A DNA stretch of 32,424 nt from Acidobacteriota bacterium (GCA_009841055.1 VXMN01000243.1:1-32424), one strand, 5' to 3'; shown: positions 15,729 through 24,627, numbered from the stretch's first letter. Numbers and translations: made by a program. The notes: generated by a model not told the origin, from the letters alone.

Positions 15729-17378
15729 TCAGACATTGTTCTGGCTTCGACGTCTTTCTTCCTGCTCCTTCCTCAGTTCCCGGCGCAGGATCTTCCCGGA
15801 GGTCGTCATGGGGAAGGACTCGACAAAAGAGATCTCCCTTGGGTATTCGTGGGAACCCAGGCGGGTCTTGACGAATTCCTGGATGGATTGCCGGAGTTCC
15901 GGGGTCGGACGGCAGTGGGGCTTGGGTTTGACGAAGGCCTTGACGATGGCGCCGCGGATCGCATGGGGCACGCCGACGACGGCCGCCATGGATACGTCGG
16001 GGTGCTTGAGGATCGACTCCTCGACTTCCGCCGGGCCGATCCGATAGCCGCTGCTGGTGATGAGATCGTCGCTGCGTCCCACAAACCAGATATAGCCGTC
16101 GTTGTCCTTGCGGGCCAGGTCGCCGGTGCGAGCCCAATCTCCCGTGAATTTTTCCCGGGTGGCCCGGGGACTCTTCCAGTACTCCAGGAACATGACGGGG
16201 TTTGGCCTCCTGACGGCAATTTCTCCGATTTCGCCGGCCGGGGCCGGATTGCCGTCCTCGCCAATCACCTCGACCCGATGTCCAGGGATCGGCCGGCCCA
16301 TGGATCCCGGCTTGATTTCCATGACCTCGTGACAACTGCCGACGACCATGTTGGCCTCGGTCTGACCGTAAACCTCGTTGATGGTCACGCCCAGAGTTCC
16401 CTTGGCCCAATCGAGAACCTCGGCTCCGAGAGGCTCGCCGCCGCTGAAGATCGATCTCAGGCCGAAGCGGTATCGGTTCCGTGGTTCCGGGACCTCGCGC
16501 ATCATCTTCAGAGCCGTCGGAGGAATGAGGGCATTGCGAATCCGGTGCTGTCCCAACAGGGCAAAGGCTCGTTCGGGATCGAATCTCCGAAAGGTCCCGG
16601 CAACGACCGGGAGTCCGTGATGCCAGGCCGGCAGCAACACGTCCATGAGGCCGGCCACCCAGGACCAGTCGGCCGGAGTCCAGAAGCAGTCGCCCGGCTG
16701 AGGTGCGAAGTTGTTGGAAAATTCGACTCCGGGCAGATGGCCCAGCAACGCGCGGTGGGCGTGCAGAGCCCCCTTGGGAGGGCCCGTGGTTCCGGAGGTA
16801 TAGATCAGCAAAGCGGGGTCTTCAGCCCTGGTCCGCGCCGGCGTGAAGGCGCCTCTTGCCCCGGTCAGCAGCTCGTCGAAGCGGTGAAACTCGCCCGCAC
16901 TGCCCTGGGTCACGACAACAATCAACTGCAACGACGGCAACCGGCTGCGTATGGCGGTGATCTTTTCCAGGTTCTCGGCATTCACGAACACGGCCTTGGC
17001 GCCGCTGTCACTCAGCCGGTAGTGGAGAGCGTCGGGGCCGAACAGACAGAACAGGGGAACGGCAACGGCACCCAGCTTGGAGGAGGCCAGGTGGGTCAGC
17101 GCGGCTTCCGGGCTCTGTGGCAGCACGATGGCGATGCGGTCCCCTCTTTCGATGCCCAGGGACCTGAGAGCGGCGGCCAACCGGTTGCTCCAGTTTCTGA
17201 GCTGGTGGAATGAGTACTCGGTGGTGGCGCCGGTCTCTTCCTGGTGGTAGATCAGGGCCCGCCTGGCCCGTCCGGTGGCGTGTCTGTCGCAGACGTCGAG
17301 CGCAATGTTGTAGTCCTGTGGAATCTCCCAGCGGAATGCGTCACAGGTCTCCTGGTAGCTTGGTCTTCTCAGAAGCAT
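15729..17378 (-). CDS. AMP-dependent acyl-CoA synthetase
   Basis: 549 residues, standard for an ANL-superfamily acyl-CoA ligase of the acetyl/medium-chain branch (opening segment FRWEIPQDYNIALDVCDRHA). Motifs in order: P-loop YTSGTTGPPKG, the A5 motif YGQTEAN, the hinge region GRSDDLITSSGYRIGPAEVE, and the A10 lysine in TTSGKILRREL. It activates a carboxylic acid to acyl-AMP and then acyl-CoA; chain length cannot be read reliably. It is the last gene of a five-gene minus-strand run, 121 bases after the 3-hydroxyacyl-CoA dehydrogenase, which supports a role in feeding acyl-CoA catabolism. No ribosome-binding site is obvious at ATG 17378. Convergent with the ATPase gene of the foreign cassette. 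Confidence 0.9.
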   Translation of the reverse strand: MLLRRPSYQETCDAFRWEIPQDYNIALDVCDRHATGRARRALIYHQEETGATTEYSFHQLRNWSNRLAAALRSLGIERGDRIAIVLPQSPEAALTHLASSKLGAVAVPLFCLFGPDALHYRLSDSGAKAVFVNAENLEKITAIRSRLPSLQLIVVVTQGSAGEFHRFDELLTGARGAFTPARTRAEDPALLIYTSGTTGPPKGALHAHRALLGHLPGVEFSNNFAPQPGDCFWTPADWSWVAGLMDVLLPAWHHGLPVVAGTFRRFDPERAFALLGQHRIRNALIPPTALKMMREVPEPRNRYRFGLRSIFSGGEPLGAEVLDWAKGTLGVTINEVYGQTEANMVVGSCHEVMEIKPGSMGRPIPGHRVEVIGEDGNPAPAGEIGEIAVRRPNPVMFLEYWKSPRATREKFTGDWARTGDLARKDNDGYIWFVGRSDDLITSSGYRIGPAEVEESILKHPDVSMAAVVGVPHAIRGAIVKAFVKPKPHCRPTPELRQSIQEFVKTRLGSHEYPREISFVESFPMTTSGKILRRELRKEQEERRRSQNNV

Positions 17379-17499
17379 GTGGGGGCAAGTCTTCGTCAGG
17401 TCCGGACGGCCAAGTCGGCGGTTCTTGCGCTTCGGTTTTGCCGATCCTGCTCAACCGAGGCCGAAGTCGTCCGGTCGAGGCCGGGGATGAGATTCGGAA

Positions 17500-18384
17500 T
17501 CAAAGGCCCAGCTCCGCGGGGACCGGCTCTGCAGGACCGTAGTCGTAGAAGCCCCTCCCCGACTTGCGGCCATGGAAGCCCGCCTGAACCATCTGCTTGA
17601 GCAAGGGCGGCGGTGCGTACTGCGTCTCGCGGTATTCGTCGAACATGATGTTGGCGATGGAGTAGATGGTGTCGAGCCCGACGAAATCGAGCAGGGTGAG
17701 CGGACCCATGGGGTGCCCGCAGCCCAGGCTCATGCCCCGATCGATGTCCTCGATGGAGGCGGTGCCTCTCTCCACGGCTCGAATGGCGCTGAGCAGGTAG
17801 GGCACCAGGAGCAGGTTGACCACGAATCCCGAACTGTCCTTGCAGGCAATGGGAACCTTTCCCACCGATCGGGCCCACTTGAAGACGGAGTCGAAGGTCG
17901 CCTGATTCGTCTGAATGGTTCGAACCACTTCCACCAGTTGCATGATGGGAACGGGATTAAAGAAGTGGAGACCGACAAACTGTTCGGGCCGGCGGGTGAC
18001 CACCGCCATCTCGGTAACCGTCAGGGATGAGGTGTTGGTGGCGAAAATCGTTGCCGGTTTGCAGATCCCGTCGAGCGCGGCGAAGACTTCTTTCTTGACC
18101 GCGATGTCTTCGGTGACGGCTTCGATGACGAGGTCGCAGTCGCCCAATTCCTCCAGGGCCGTGGTTCCGGACAGGTTCTTCAGAGTCTGCTCTTTCTGCT
18201 CGACGGTTGCCTTTCCCCTTTTGACCGACCGATCCAGGAATGCGGCGATCTTCGCAAGGCCTCGATCCAGTAGTTCCGGGGAAACCTCGCGAACGACGGT
18301 CCGGTAGCCGCCCGCGGCCGAGACCTGCGCGATGCCGGAACCCATCAGACCGGCCCCCACGACTCCAACCCTTGTTATGGTCAT
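17500..18384 (-). CDS. 3-hydroxybutyryl/3-hydroxyacyl-CoA dehydrogenase
   Basis: 294 residues, the size of monofunctional Hbd/PaaH enzymes. The Rossmann motif GAGLMGSGIAQ is at the N-terminus. CDLVIEAVTED, TNTSSLTVTEM, the catalytic His region GLHFFNPVP and the C-terminal GHPMGPLTLLDFVGLD all match. It oxidises (S)-3-hydroxyacyl-CoA to 3-ketoacyl-CoA with NAD+, or runs in reverse. GGGAGA four bases before the ATG is a good ribosome-binding site. It lies between a DadA-like oxidase gene and an acyl-CoA synthetase gene on the same strand. No thiolase or enoyl-CoA hydratase is present here, so it is not a full beta-oxidation cluster. Confidence 0.93.
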   Translation of the reverse strand: MTITRVGVVGAGLMGSGIAQVSAAGGYRTVVREVSPELLDRGLAKIAAFLDRSVKRGKATVEQKEQTLKNLSGTTALEELGDCDLVIEAVTEDIAVKKEVFAALDGICKPATIFATNTSSLTVTEMAVVTRRPEQFVGLHFFNPVPIMQLVEVVRTIQTNQATFDSVFKWARSVGKVPIACKDSSGFVVNLLLVPYLLSAIRAVERGTASIEDIDRGMSLGCGHPMGPLTLLDFVGLDTIYSIANIMFDEYRETQYAPPPLLKQMVQAGFHGRKSGRGFYDYGPAEPVPAELGL

Positions 18385-18447
18385 GATTTCTCCCAGTCTG
18401 CCGCCCGTTTCCGCCTGAGGGCCCGGCGACCCGGTGAGACATGCGGG

Positions 18448-19713
18448 CTAGAACCGGTCGGCACGGTAGGCTTTGAACCGGCTGTCCTCCGTCCGCCCGG
18501 CCACCAGGTCGGCAATGATCTTGCCCGAGGTGGCGGCCCCGGTCAGTCCGAGGTGCCCGTGGCCGAAGGCGAAGTAGACCGAGCGGTGAAGCGGCGAGCG
18601 ACCCAGTACCGGCAGGGAATCGGGCATGGACGGCCGGCAGCCCATCCAGGGAACCGCCCCCTGGCCGTTCAGGGACGGCAGCGCTTGCCGGGCGGCCTCA
18701 AACAGGGCATGGGCCCTGGCGAAGTTGGGCTTGGCGTGGACGCTGGCCAGCTCGACCGTGCCGGCCAGGCGCATCCCCCCTTCCATGGGCGTCAGGCCGA
18801 AGTATCGGTCCCCGTGGACCACGGTCCGTTGCAGCCTGATCCCGGCCTGCGGCAGCATGAGGTGGTAGCCGCGTTCGGCCTCCAGCGGTAGCCGGCTGCC
18901 CAGCCTGGCTGCCAGGGGGCGCGAATAGGCCCCTGCCGCCACCACCACTTGATCGGCCGGATGGCGGGCGACATCGGTAATCACCGACCAGGCGCCGTCC
19001 CCACCCATGCGAAAGTCGGTGACCCTCTCCCGAAAAAGGTCTCCGCCGCGGCGCACGAAATCCTCGGCCAGCAGCCGGGTCAATCCCAGCGGGCTGGTGG
19101 TATGGCCCGACTCGGGATAGAAGGCTCCCTGCCGGCATCGGTCCGCCAACTCCGGCTCCAGCTCTCGGATTCCCTTCTGATCCAGAATCTCCACCTGAAC
19201 GCCGCAGCGGCGCAGCAGGTCGAACTTGACTTGGGCCTTGGCAAAGACACGTTCCGACTGGTAGACGTCCAGCCTGCCCTTGCGCCGGATCAAGTGCTCG
19301 GCCCCGGCCTGCTCCAGGAGCGGGGCGAAGGCGATGAGGGAATCCTTGTTGAGCCGGTAGAGGGCCCTGGCGATTGCGTCAACACGCCCGGGGGAGCTGG
19401 CCGCCACGAATCGCAGCAACCAGGGGAGCAGGCTCGGCAGGTAGGGCCAGCGAATGGTCAAGGGCCCCAGGGGATCCAGGACCATGGCCGGTACGTCCCT
19501 GGCGATGCCCGGAAGGCCGAGGGGCACGCAGTAGCCGGTCACGAACTGTCCGGCGTTCCCGCTGCTGCAGGCCTCACCGGGTCCGCCGGGATCGATGATG
19601 GCCACGCTGTGCCCGTCGCGCTGCAGGTAGAGGGCGCAGCAGACGCCCACAATGCCCCCGCCCACTACGGCGATCCGGCACCGGCTGTTGTTGGGTGGAG
19701 AACTAATCTCCAT
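18448..19713 (-). CDS. DadA-like FAD-dependent amino-acid dehydrogenase
   Basis: 421 residues, the typical length of the small subunit/DadA group. The FAD dinucleotide motif VVGGGIVGVCCALYL starts about residue 14, followed by CSSGNAGQFVTGY, as in D-amino-acid dehydrogenases. The C-terminal FAD motif region is FGHGHLGLTGAATSG, and GYHLMLPQAG is conserved in the family. It oxidises an amino acid (D-alanine or a cyclic imino acid such as hydroxyproline) to the imino acid, passing electrons to quinone. The open frame extends 47 codons upstream, inside the preceding gene, but ATG 19713 places the FAD motif at the normal distance. The gene overlaps the end of the PHP gene by 11 bases, a sign of translational coupling. 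The exact substrate is unknown. Confidence 0.85.
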   Translation of the reverse strand: MEISSPPNNSRCRIAVVGGGIVGVCCALYLQRDGHSVAIIDPGGPGEACSSGNAGQFVTGYCVPLGLPGIARDVPAMVLDPLGPLTIRWPYLPSLLPWLLRFVAASSPGRVDAIARALYRLNKDSLIAFAPLLEQAGAEHLIRRKGRLDVYQSERVFAKAQVKFDLLRRCGVQVEILDQKGIRELEPELADRCRQGAFYPESGHTTSPLGLTRLLAEDFVRRGGDLFRERVTDFRMGGDGAWSVITDVARHPADQVVVAAGAYSRPLAARLGSRLPLEAERGYHLMLPQAGIRLQRTVVHGDRYFGLTPMEGGMRLAGTVELASVHAKPNFARAHALFEAARQALPSLNGQGAVPWMGCRPSMPDSLPVLGRSPLHRSVYFAFGHGHLGLTGAATSGKIIADLVAGRTEDSRFKAYRADRF

Positions 19714-21178
19714 TCTTCGATTCAATGAAAATCGGATTGGAGTAGAACCAGAGGTCCTTCCAGGGGTCCTCTCCGCGAGGGTCGGGCTCCGGTTCCAGCT
19801 CCCCGGTGTTGGTGCCCCGGACGCGGAGGTAGCAGTCGCTGTCAACCCCCTCAAGTGTGTGAGTCATGGTCAGATACGGCCCCTGGCGGGACCAGTCGTC
19901 CCGTGTGAAACGCCGCGCCACCCGGGTAGTGGGGTTGCGGTCGTGGGCCGGGTCGGACAACGGACCGGTCAGGTTGCCGACAATCAGGTCCACGCGGACC
20001 ACCTCCGGGTTGTCCCCATGCCAGTTGGGGGTCTCGGGATCTCTGAACCGGATGGTGACCTCGACGGAGGCTCCGTCAGCGGCCTGAACGGTGCCCCCGA
20101 TTTCCGTGCTCCGGTCCCGAGAACGCGCCGTCACAAAGAGCTCCGAGAGGAGATCCCCGGTGGTCACGAAGATTCGACCCCGGCGGAGCCCTTCCAGAAT
20201 GCCCGAGTGCGACTTCTCGGCGTAGACATAGGTCTTGGAGTACTCGCCGGGCCAGAAATCGCTGCCGCCCTCGGTGAAGTGCACGTGGGAATCGGAGTTG
20301 GCGGTGATCCACCAGCGGCGCCCCTCTCCCAGCATGGAGTCCCAAAGACCGCCCAGACGAGCGGTCATGGGGTCGAATCCTCCCCGGGTCGGATACCTGC
20401 CGTATGACCCGCGGGGGCTCTCCGGGTCGAGGGTGCCGTCGGAGTTGAGCGTCCTCGCCTGGTGGCCGGGCGCTCCCGCCATGCCCACCGCCACCTCGGG
20501 GGCCGTATCGTTCCAACGCCGCATCTCGGCCGGGTCGTAGGCCCCGTATTCACCGGTCTCCGAGGCCGAGCGGGAGGGATGGTTGGCGATCAGGACCGGC
20601 TTGGGCTCCAGACCCTTCATCAACCGAATGGCCTCGATCATGAGGGGCTCGGTATTGCGCGTTTCGTCGATCGGCCAGGCCTCGTTGCGGTCAAACCTCG
20701 ACTCCAGTTCATACAACCGCTGGGACTCGTCCGGGCTGTGGGGAATGATGAGGCTGCTGTGGTCGGCTCCCGGCGAGTTGAACTCCATGCCCCAGAACTG
20801 GACTACCTCGGGGACCAGCTCCCGCGAGAGCACCAGCTCGGGATAGGCCCGCTCCAGGTTGACCTTGCTGTGGTTGGGGCCGCCGTGATCGGTGGCAACC
20901 GCCCAGGACAGCCCGAAGCGCTTGCCCATGAGCGCGTTCATGGGAATGGGGTAGATGGCGTCGCCCCCGATGATCGGGGTGGGTGGATCGTTGTCCCGGT
21001 TCCAGCCCACGCTGAAGCGGCTGTGAATGTGGTGGTCCCCCGCCAGCCAGCGGGCCCCGGCGGAAGATTCCCCCGGGCCGCCGGCCACGCAGCCCAGGTA
21101 GAGAAGCACCAGGGCCATCCCGGCCAGCCCCAGCCGAACCGAGGTGGTCCCTGTCAATCCGCCCAGTGGTTTTGTCAT
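19703..21178 (-). CDS. PHP-domain metal-dependent phosphoesterase-like lipoprotein
   Basis: 491 residues. The start has a lipoprotein signal (GLAGMALVLLYLGC), so the protein is probably anchored outside the cytoplasm. The PHP metal-site motif GDHHIHSRFS comes right after the signal. Further metal-ligand-like histidines are in VATDHGGPNH, LIANHPSRS and TANSDSHVHF, in family order. PHP proteins hydrolyse phosphate esters; an exported PHP lipoprotein has no assigned substrate. ATG 21178 is chosen over the upstream frame because AAAGGAGA lies eight bases before it and it places the signal peptide correctly. Overlaps the DadA-like gene by 11 bases and follows the MetE-like gene by about 90 bases. 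Confidence 0.85.
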   Translation of the reverse strand: MTKPLGGLTGTTSVRLGLAGMALVLLYLGCVAGGPGESSAGARWLAGDHHIHSRFSVGWNRDNDPPTPIIGGDAIYPIPMNALMGKRFGLSWAVATDHGGPNHSKVNLERAYPELVLSRELVPEVVQFWGMEFNSPGADHSSLIIPHSPDESQRLYELESRFDRNEAWPIDETRNTEPLMIEAIRLMKGLEPKPVLIANHPSRSASETGEYGAYDPAEMRRWNDTAPEVAVGMAGAPGHQARTLNSDGTLDPESPRGSYGRYPTRGGFDPMTARLGGLWDSMLGEGRRWWITANSDSHVHFTEGGSDFWPGEYSKTYVYAEKSHSGILEGLRRGRIFVTTGDLLSELFVTARSRDRSTEIGGTVQAADGASVEVTIRFRDPETPNWHGDNPEVVRVDLIVGNLTGPLSDPAHDRNPTTRVARRFTRDDWSRQGPYLTMTHTLEGVDSDCYLRVRGTNTGELEPEPDPRGEDPWKDLWFYSNPIFIESKNGD

Positions 21179-21271
21179 TGCAGGGGTCTCCTTTCCCGCG
21201 GAAAGATCGGTTTTCGTCAGGCGGCGGCAGCGCGCCGGGAAAGTGCGGCTCCCCGCGGGCAATGGGGGCCG

Positions 21272-22333
21272 TCAGCCATGCTTTTCCCTCAACACCCGGG
21301 CCGCCCGGCACATCGCCTTGAGTTTCCGGTAGGCCTCGTCCAGATCCATCGGATTCTGGGCCGAGGGGGCGAAGCCGCAGTCCGGGTGCAGGGTGATGCG
21401 GCTCTTGTCCAGGTGCCGCATGGCCTCCTCCGCCCGCTTCACCACATCTTCCACGCTCTCCACGCTGGGGTCGCAGTGGTCGATGCAGCCCAGCCCCAAC
21501 CGCACCGTCTCCGGGAACTGGGCCAGCGAATCCAGCCCCCCGGCCACCGGGGTGGCGTATTCCATGGAGATGGTCCCCACCCGAACCTTTTGCAGGGCCG
21601 GCATGATGAGCCCGTAGGGACCCTCGCTGCCGTGCTGGCGGTCGAAGTGGGCGTGGCAGAGGTGCATTCCCGTGGCCAGTCCCCGGAAGCCGTCCAATAC
21701 CTGGTTGACCAGGTCCACGCACCGGTCCATTTCGTAGGAGGGGTTGTCGATTCCCTCGCGACGGCGGAAGGCGGGGTCCACCATGGTGGACAGCCAGGGC
21801 TCGTCCAACTGGACGGTATCGGCCCCGGCCTCGCGGAGGGCTTCGATCTCCCGGCGCAGGATCGGAACGCAGTCCTCCATCAGCCCTTCCCGAGTGGGGT
21901 AGGCCTTGCGGGAGTGGTCGGCGTGCCACATGCGCCTTCCGATGATATAGGGAGCGGGAAGCGTGACCTTGACCCGCCGCCGGGTTCGGGCCCGCAGAAA
22001 GCGGAGCTCGTGCAGCACCAGGGGGCGATAGTACTCGATGGGAGCGACCACGGCCGGATAGGGCATGCCGCTGTCGTGAAGGTCGGCCTTGAAGCCTCGC
22101 ACCCGTTCGGCAAATACCTTGACGTAGCTCTCCCGGCGCCACTCGCCGTCGGTGATCTCTTCCAGCCCGGCCCTTTCCTGAAGGGCGATGGAGGACTCGA
22201 TGGCCCGGTCCAGCAGAGGCTCGGCCTCCTCTTCCGAGACATGGCCGGCCTTGCGGTCCAGGATGAGATCCAGCACCCAGGCCGGACGGGGCAGGCTGCC
22301 GATCACGGTGGTGGGAAACAGTGTCGATTCCAT
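21272..22333 (-). CDS. core MetE-like methyltransferase (cobalamin-independent methionine synthase C-terminal domain)
   Basis: 353 residues: only the catalytic C-terminal barrel of MetE, without the N-terminal domain of the roughly 750-residue enzyme. It opens with TTVIGSLPRP, typical of the family. The zinc ligands are all present: His224 and Cys226 in HLC, Glu258 in ISMEYA, and Cys319 in HPDCGF. So a zinc-activated thiol acceptor is expected. Stand-alone core MetE proteins may use methyl donors other than methyl-folate; the true donor and acceptor are unknown here. It is the first gene of a five-gene minus-strand run. No strong ribosome-binding site was seen before ATG 22333. Confidence 0.85.
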   Translation of the reverse strand: MESTLFPTTVIGSLPRPAWVLDLILDRKAGHVSEEEAEPLLDRAIESSIALQERAGLEEITDGEWRRESYVKVFAERVRGFKADLHDSGMPYPAVVAPIEYYRPLVLHELRFLRARTRRRVKVTLPAPYIIGRRMWHADHSRKAYPTREGLMEDCVPILRREIEALREAGADTVQLDEPWLSTMVDPAFRRREGIDNPSYEMDRCVDLVNQVLDGFRGLATGMHLCHAHFDRQHGSEGPYGLIMPALQKVRVGTISMEYATPVAGGLDSLAQFPETVRLGLGCIDHCDPSVESVEDVVKRAEEAMRHLDKSRITLHPDCGFAPSAQNPMDLDEAYRKLKAMCRAARVLREKHG

Positions 22334-22480
22334 GGAAGGGTTCTCAGGGTAAACCAGCGGGCTGTTTACCCCTATGGTTCACTTCGGGTTCGTCAAGAAT
22401 TCCGTCGGCTGCGGGTCTGATTATACGCCTGGCTGATTGACTGATCCAGATTCGGGTGAAAGGGACCCATGAAGGGGAAC

Positions 22481-22511
22481 GACGAACCACGAATGGACAC
22501 GAATGAACACC
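22481..22511 (+). repeat. ACGAAT-rich dispersed repeat, left arm
   Basis: Begins GACGAACCACGAATGGACAC and is built of repeated (G/A)ACACGAAT units. The reverse complement of 22658-22688 matches it closely, so the two arms face each other over about 205 bases, like the ends of a non-autonomous element. Confidence 0.65.
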
Positions 22512-22642
22512 AATTAACAGATAGATGAGTTGTCGGTCTGGTGGTATGAATCCGATATTGATGGAGTTGTCTGCGAGTGACGCCAAGTCATACCAAGTCA
22601 ACACCGTTGCAGAAGCACTTGGGTGCCGCTTGTCGTTGAAGG

Positions 22643-22688
22643 AGGTCCATCTGGATTCGTGTCTATTCGTGTTCATTCGTGGTTCGTC
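22643..22688 (-). repeat. ACGAAT-rich dispersed repeat, right arm
   Basis: Read on the minus strand, this copy matches 32295-32340 at 40 of 46 positions without gaps, ending in both cases with GATGGACCT. It is the inverted partner of 22481-22511. Confidence 0.65.
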
Positions 22689-22838
22689 TTTATTAACGAT
22701 TTCGTTGAGAATCAGCTGTTATTCCTGGAATGATCCGCACGGCACGGCAGGGATCCGACGCCTCGGTCAAAACCGTTTCGACCAAGAGATCCGGTCGAAG
22801 CCGACGTTCCCGCGTCCAAGCTGCCTCGGGAACTCCCA

Positions 22839-22847
22839 TGCTAGAAT
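22839..22847 (+). promoter_or_regulatory. extended -10 promoter of the P450 gene
   Basis: TGC-TAGAAT matches an extended -10 element (TGnTATAAT) about 100 bases before the P450 start. There is no clear -35, as is usual for this class. Confidence 0.35.
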
Positions 22848-22947
22848 TCCGAAGATGGGCCGCTTCCGCCCGTTCTGACGAGACTTGTCGGCGACACCAC
22901 GGGTTCCCGGCGGGCTACCGGAGCCATCCCTTATAGAGAGACCGCCC

Positions 22948-24159
22948 ATGGCCGAGTTCGACCATCTCCTCACTTCCCCCGAATTCGAGCAGAGTCCCTA
23001 TCCCACCTACCACCTGTTGCGTCGCGAAGCTCCCATCTACTGGAGCGATCTCTGGGGGTGCTGGATCCTCACTCGCTACCGGGAGATTGTCAGCACCCTG
23101 CAAAATCCCAGGCGCTTCACCAGCGTCGGCAGGCTCACCGCCACCATGGAGATCCCGCAAGCCGTTCGGGAACAGGTCCAGCCCCTGGTGCGCCACTATT
23201 CCCAGGGCCTCATCAACGTCGACCCACCCGATCACACCCGTATGCGCAAGCTGGTGCACAAGGCTTTCCTGCCCGGCACCATCGCCGCCATGGCCGGCTA
23301 CGTGGCAGAGATTGTGGAGAGGTTGATCGACGAGGTGCGACCTCGGGGCAGGATGGACATCATCTGGGACTTTTCCTACCCCTTGCCGGTCACGGTCATT
23401 GCCAGGCTGCTGGGCGTTCCGGCGGCCGACCACGGCAAGCTCAAGCGCTGGTCGGGGAAGATTATCGAGTTCATGGCCACCCCCAAGCCGGTGCCCGAAG
23501 TGCTCTTGTCATCCCAGGAGGCGCTGCTGGCCCTGCAGGACTACTTTCGATCGACCTTCAAGCGTCGCCGCCTGGAGCCTCGGGAGGATCTCATCAGCGC
23601 CCTGGTGGCTGCCGAAGAGGAAGGGGAACGGCTGACCGAAGAGGAGCTCGTTTCGACCTGCGTGACCTTGCTGATCGGCGGGCACGAGACCACCACCTAC
23701 CTGATCTCCAGCGGAGTGCTGGCTTTGATCCAACACCCGGAACAGATGAGGAAGCTGAGAGTCGATCCGGACAAGGCCGGGACGGCGGTGGAAGAGATGC
23801 TGCGCTACGAGGGACCGTTCCAGCGCAACCGCCGCCTCGCCACCGAGGCGGTGGAGTTGGACGGCCACCTCGTCGAGAAGGGTCAACTGGTGGTGCAGAT
23901 GCTGGGTGCGGCCAACCGGGACCCGGACGTATTCCCGAACCCGGACTCGTTCGATATCGAGCGGCACCCCAATAGACACGTCTCCTTCGGTCAGGGTCCG
24001 CACTTCTGCGTGGGAGCTCCGCTGGCCCGTCTGGAAGCGCCCATCGCCATCAATGCGCTGCTGCGTCGCTTGCCCAACCTGGAGCTGGCGACCGACGAGC
24101 TGGTCTGGAAGAATACGGTCTTTCGCGGCCTGGAGCGCCTCCCCGTGACCTTCGGGTGA
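22948..24159 (+). CDS. cytochrome P450
   Basis: 403 residues, a soluble bacterial class I P450. The I-helix oxygen-binding motif GGHETTT is at 244-250, the K-helix ExxR at Glu283-Arg286, and the haem-binding loop FGQGPHFCVGAPLARLE has Cys354 as the axial thiolate ligand. INVDPPDHTRMRKLVHKAF is the conserved C-helix region. It inserts one oxygen atom into an unknown substrate and needs an external ferredoxin and reductase, neither encoded here. An upstream TTG at 22885 would add 21 residues, but ATG 22948, with AGAGAG seven bases before it, gives the usual length. Convergent with a cupin and a short-chain dehydrogenase gene, which may act on related substrates but need not. Confidence 0.95.
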   Translation: MAEFDHLLTSPEFEQSPYPTYHLLRREAPIYWSDLWGCWILTRYREIVSTLQNPRRFTSVGRLTATMEIPQAVREQVQPLVRHYSQGLINVDPPDHTRMRKLVHKAFLPGTIAAMAGYVAEIVERLIDEVRPRGRMDIIWDFSYPLPVTVIARLLGVPAADHGKLKRWSGKIIEFMATPKPVPEVLLSSQEALLALQDYFRSTFKRRRLEPREDLISALVAAEEEGERLTEEELVSTCVTLLIGGHETTTYLISSGVLALIQHPEQMRKLRVDPDKAGTAVEEMLRYEGPFQRNRRLATEAVELDGHLVEKGQLVVQMLGAANRDPDVFPNPDSFDIERHPNRHVSFGQGPHFCVGAPLARLEAPIAINALLRRLPNLELATDELVWKNTVFRGLERLPVTFG

Positions 24160-24222
24160 GTGCCGGGCCCGCCTTGATTCCCCCGAAAAATCGGAAAGCC
24201 ATACCGATTCCGCAGAATCCCG

Positions 24223-24627
24223 CTACCGAAAAGCGATCCGGTTCCAGCCCTGGTCCTCCTGCTTGCTGGGACCCGGGGGAGGCGGAGCGAAGGCGTAGAA
24301 GTAGCAGAGGTCTTGGTGGCCGTCGTTGAAGGACTGGTGCTCCACTCCGGCCGGAATGTAGACGGTCATGCCCTTCTCCACCCTGAATTCCCGACCGTCC
24401 ATCACCAGTCTTCCCCGCCCGCTCACCACGTAGTAGATTTCGGCCGACTCGGGGTGGATGTCGGCCTGGGTCTCATGCCCCGGGTGCAGCCAGAAAAGCC
24501 CGGCAGAGATGTCGCCGGCGCCGCAGGTTTCGGGGCTAACCAGCAGATTGACCCGGCGGGAGCCATCGGGAGCCTGCCAGACGGGGAAGTGCTTCGGGTC
24601 CAGGACCCAATCCGGATTTTGTGCCAT
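24223..24627 (-). CDS. small cupin-domain protein
   Basis: 134 residues, a single cupin barrel. Motif 1 is in HPESAEIYYVVSGRG and motif 2 in IPAGVEHQSFN, carrying the expected His and Glu metal ligands. Such small cupins bind a metal and act as sugar or organic-acid isomerases, dioxygenases or ligand sensors; which applies cannot be read. GAGAGG eight bases before the ATG supports the start. It is transcribed after the short-chain dehydrogenase gene, about 90 bases downstream on the same strand, so the two likely form a small operon. Convergent with the P450 gene across a 63-base gap holding a weak hairpin (AATCGG 24189-24194 with CCGATT 24204-24209). Confidence 0.85.
   Translation of the reverse strand: MAQNPDWVLDPKHFPVWQAPDGSRRVNLLVSPETCGAGDISAGLFWLHPGHETQADIHPESAEIYYVVSGRGRLVMDGREFRVEKGMTVYIPAGVEHQSFNDGHQDLCYFYAFAPPPPGPSKQEDQGWNRIAFR

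Larger units (their letters stand above)
22334..22947. other. gene-free spacer with inverted dispersed repeat
   Basis: 614 bases between divergent MetE-like and P450 genes. They contain a facing pair of a dispersed repeat (22481-22511 and 22643-22688) and an extended -10 promoter candidate (22839-22847). I see no credible gene; short frames across it are repeat-derived. Confidence 0.6.

Noticed and set aside
22344-22676. Minus-strand ORF of 110 codons beginning MNTNRHESRW
   Set aside because: Its start lies in a dispersed repeat and the frame runs through gene-free spacer; no domain or ribosome-binding site.
24189-24209. Hairpin AATCGG/CCGATT between convergent P450 and cupin genes as a terminator
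   Set aside because: Only six pairs with a 9-base loop and no T-run; too weak to annotate as a terminator.
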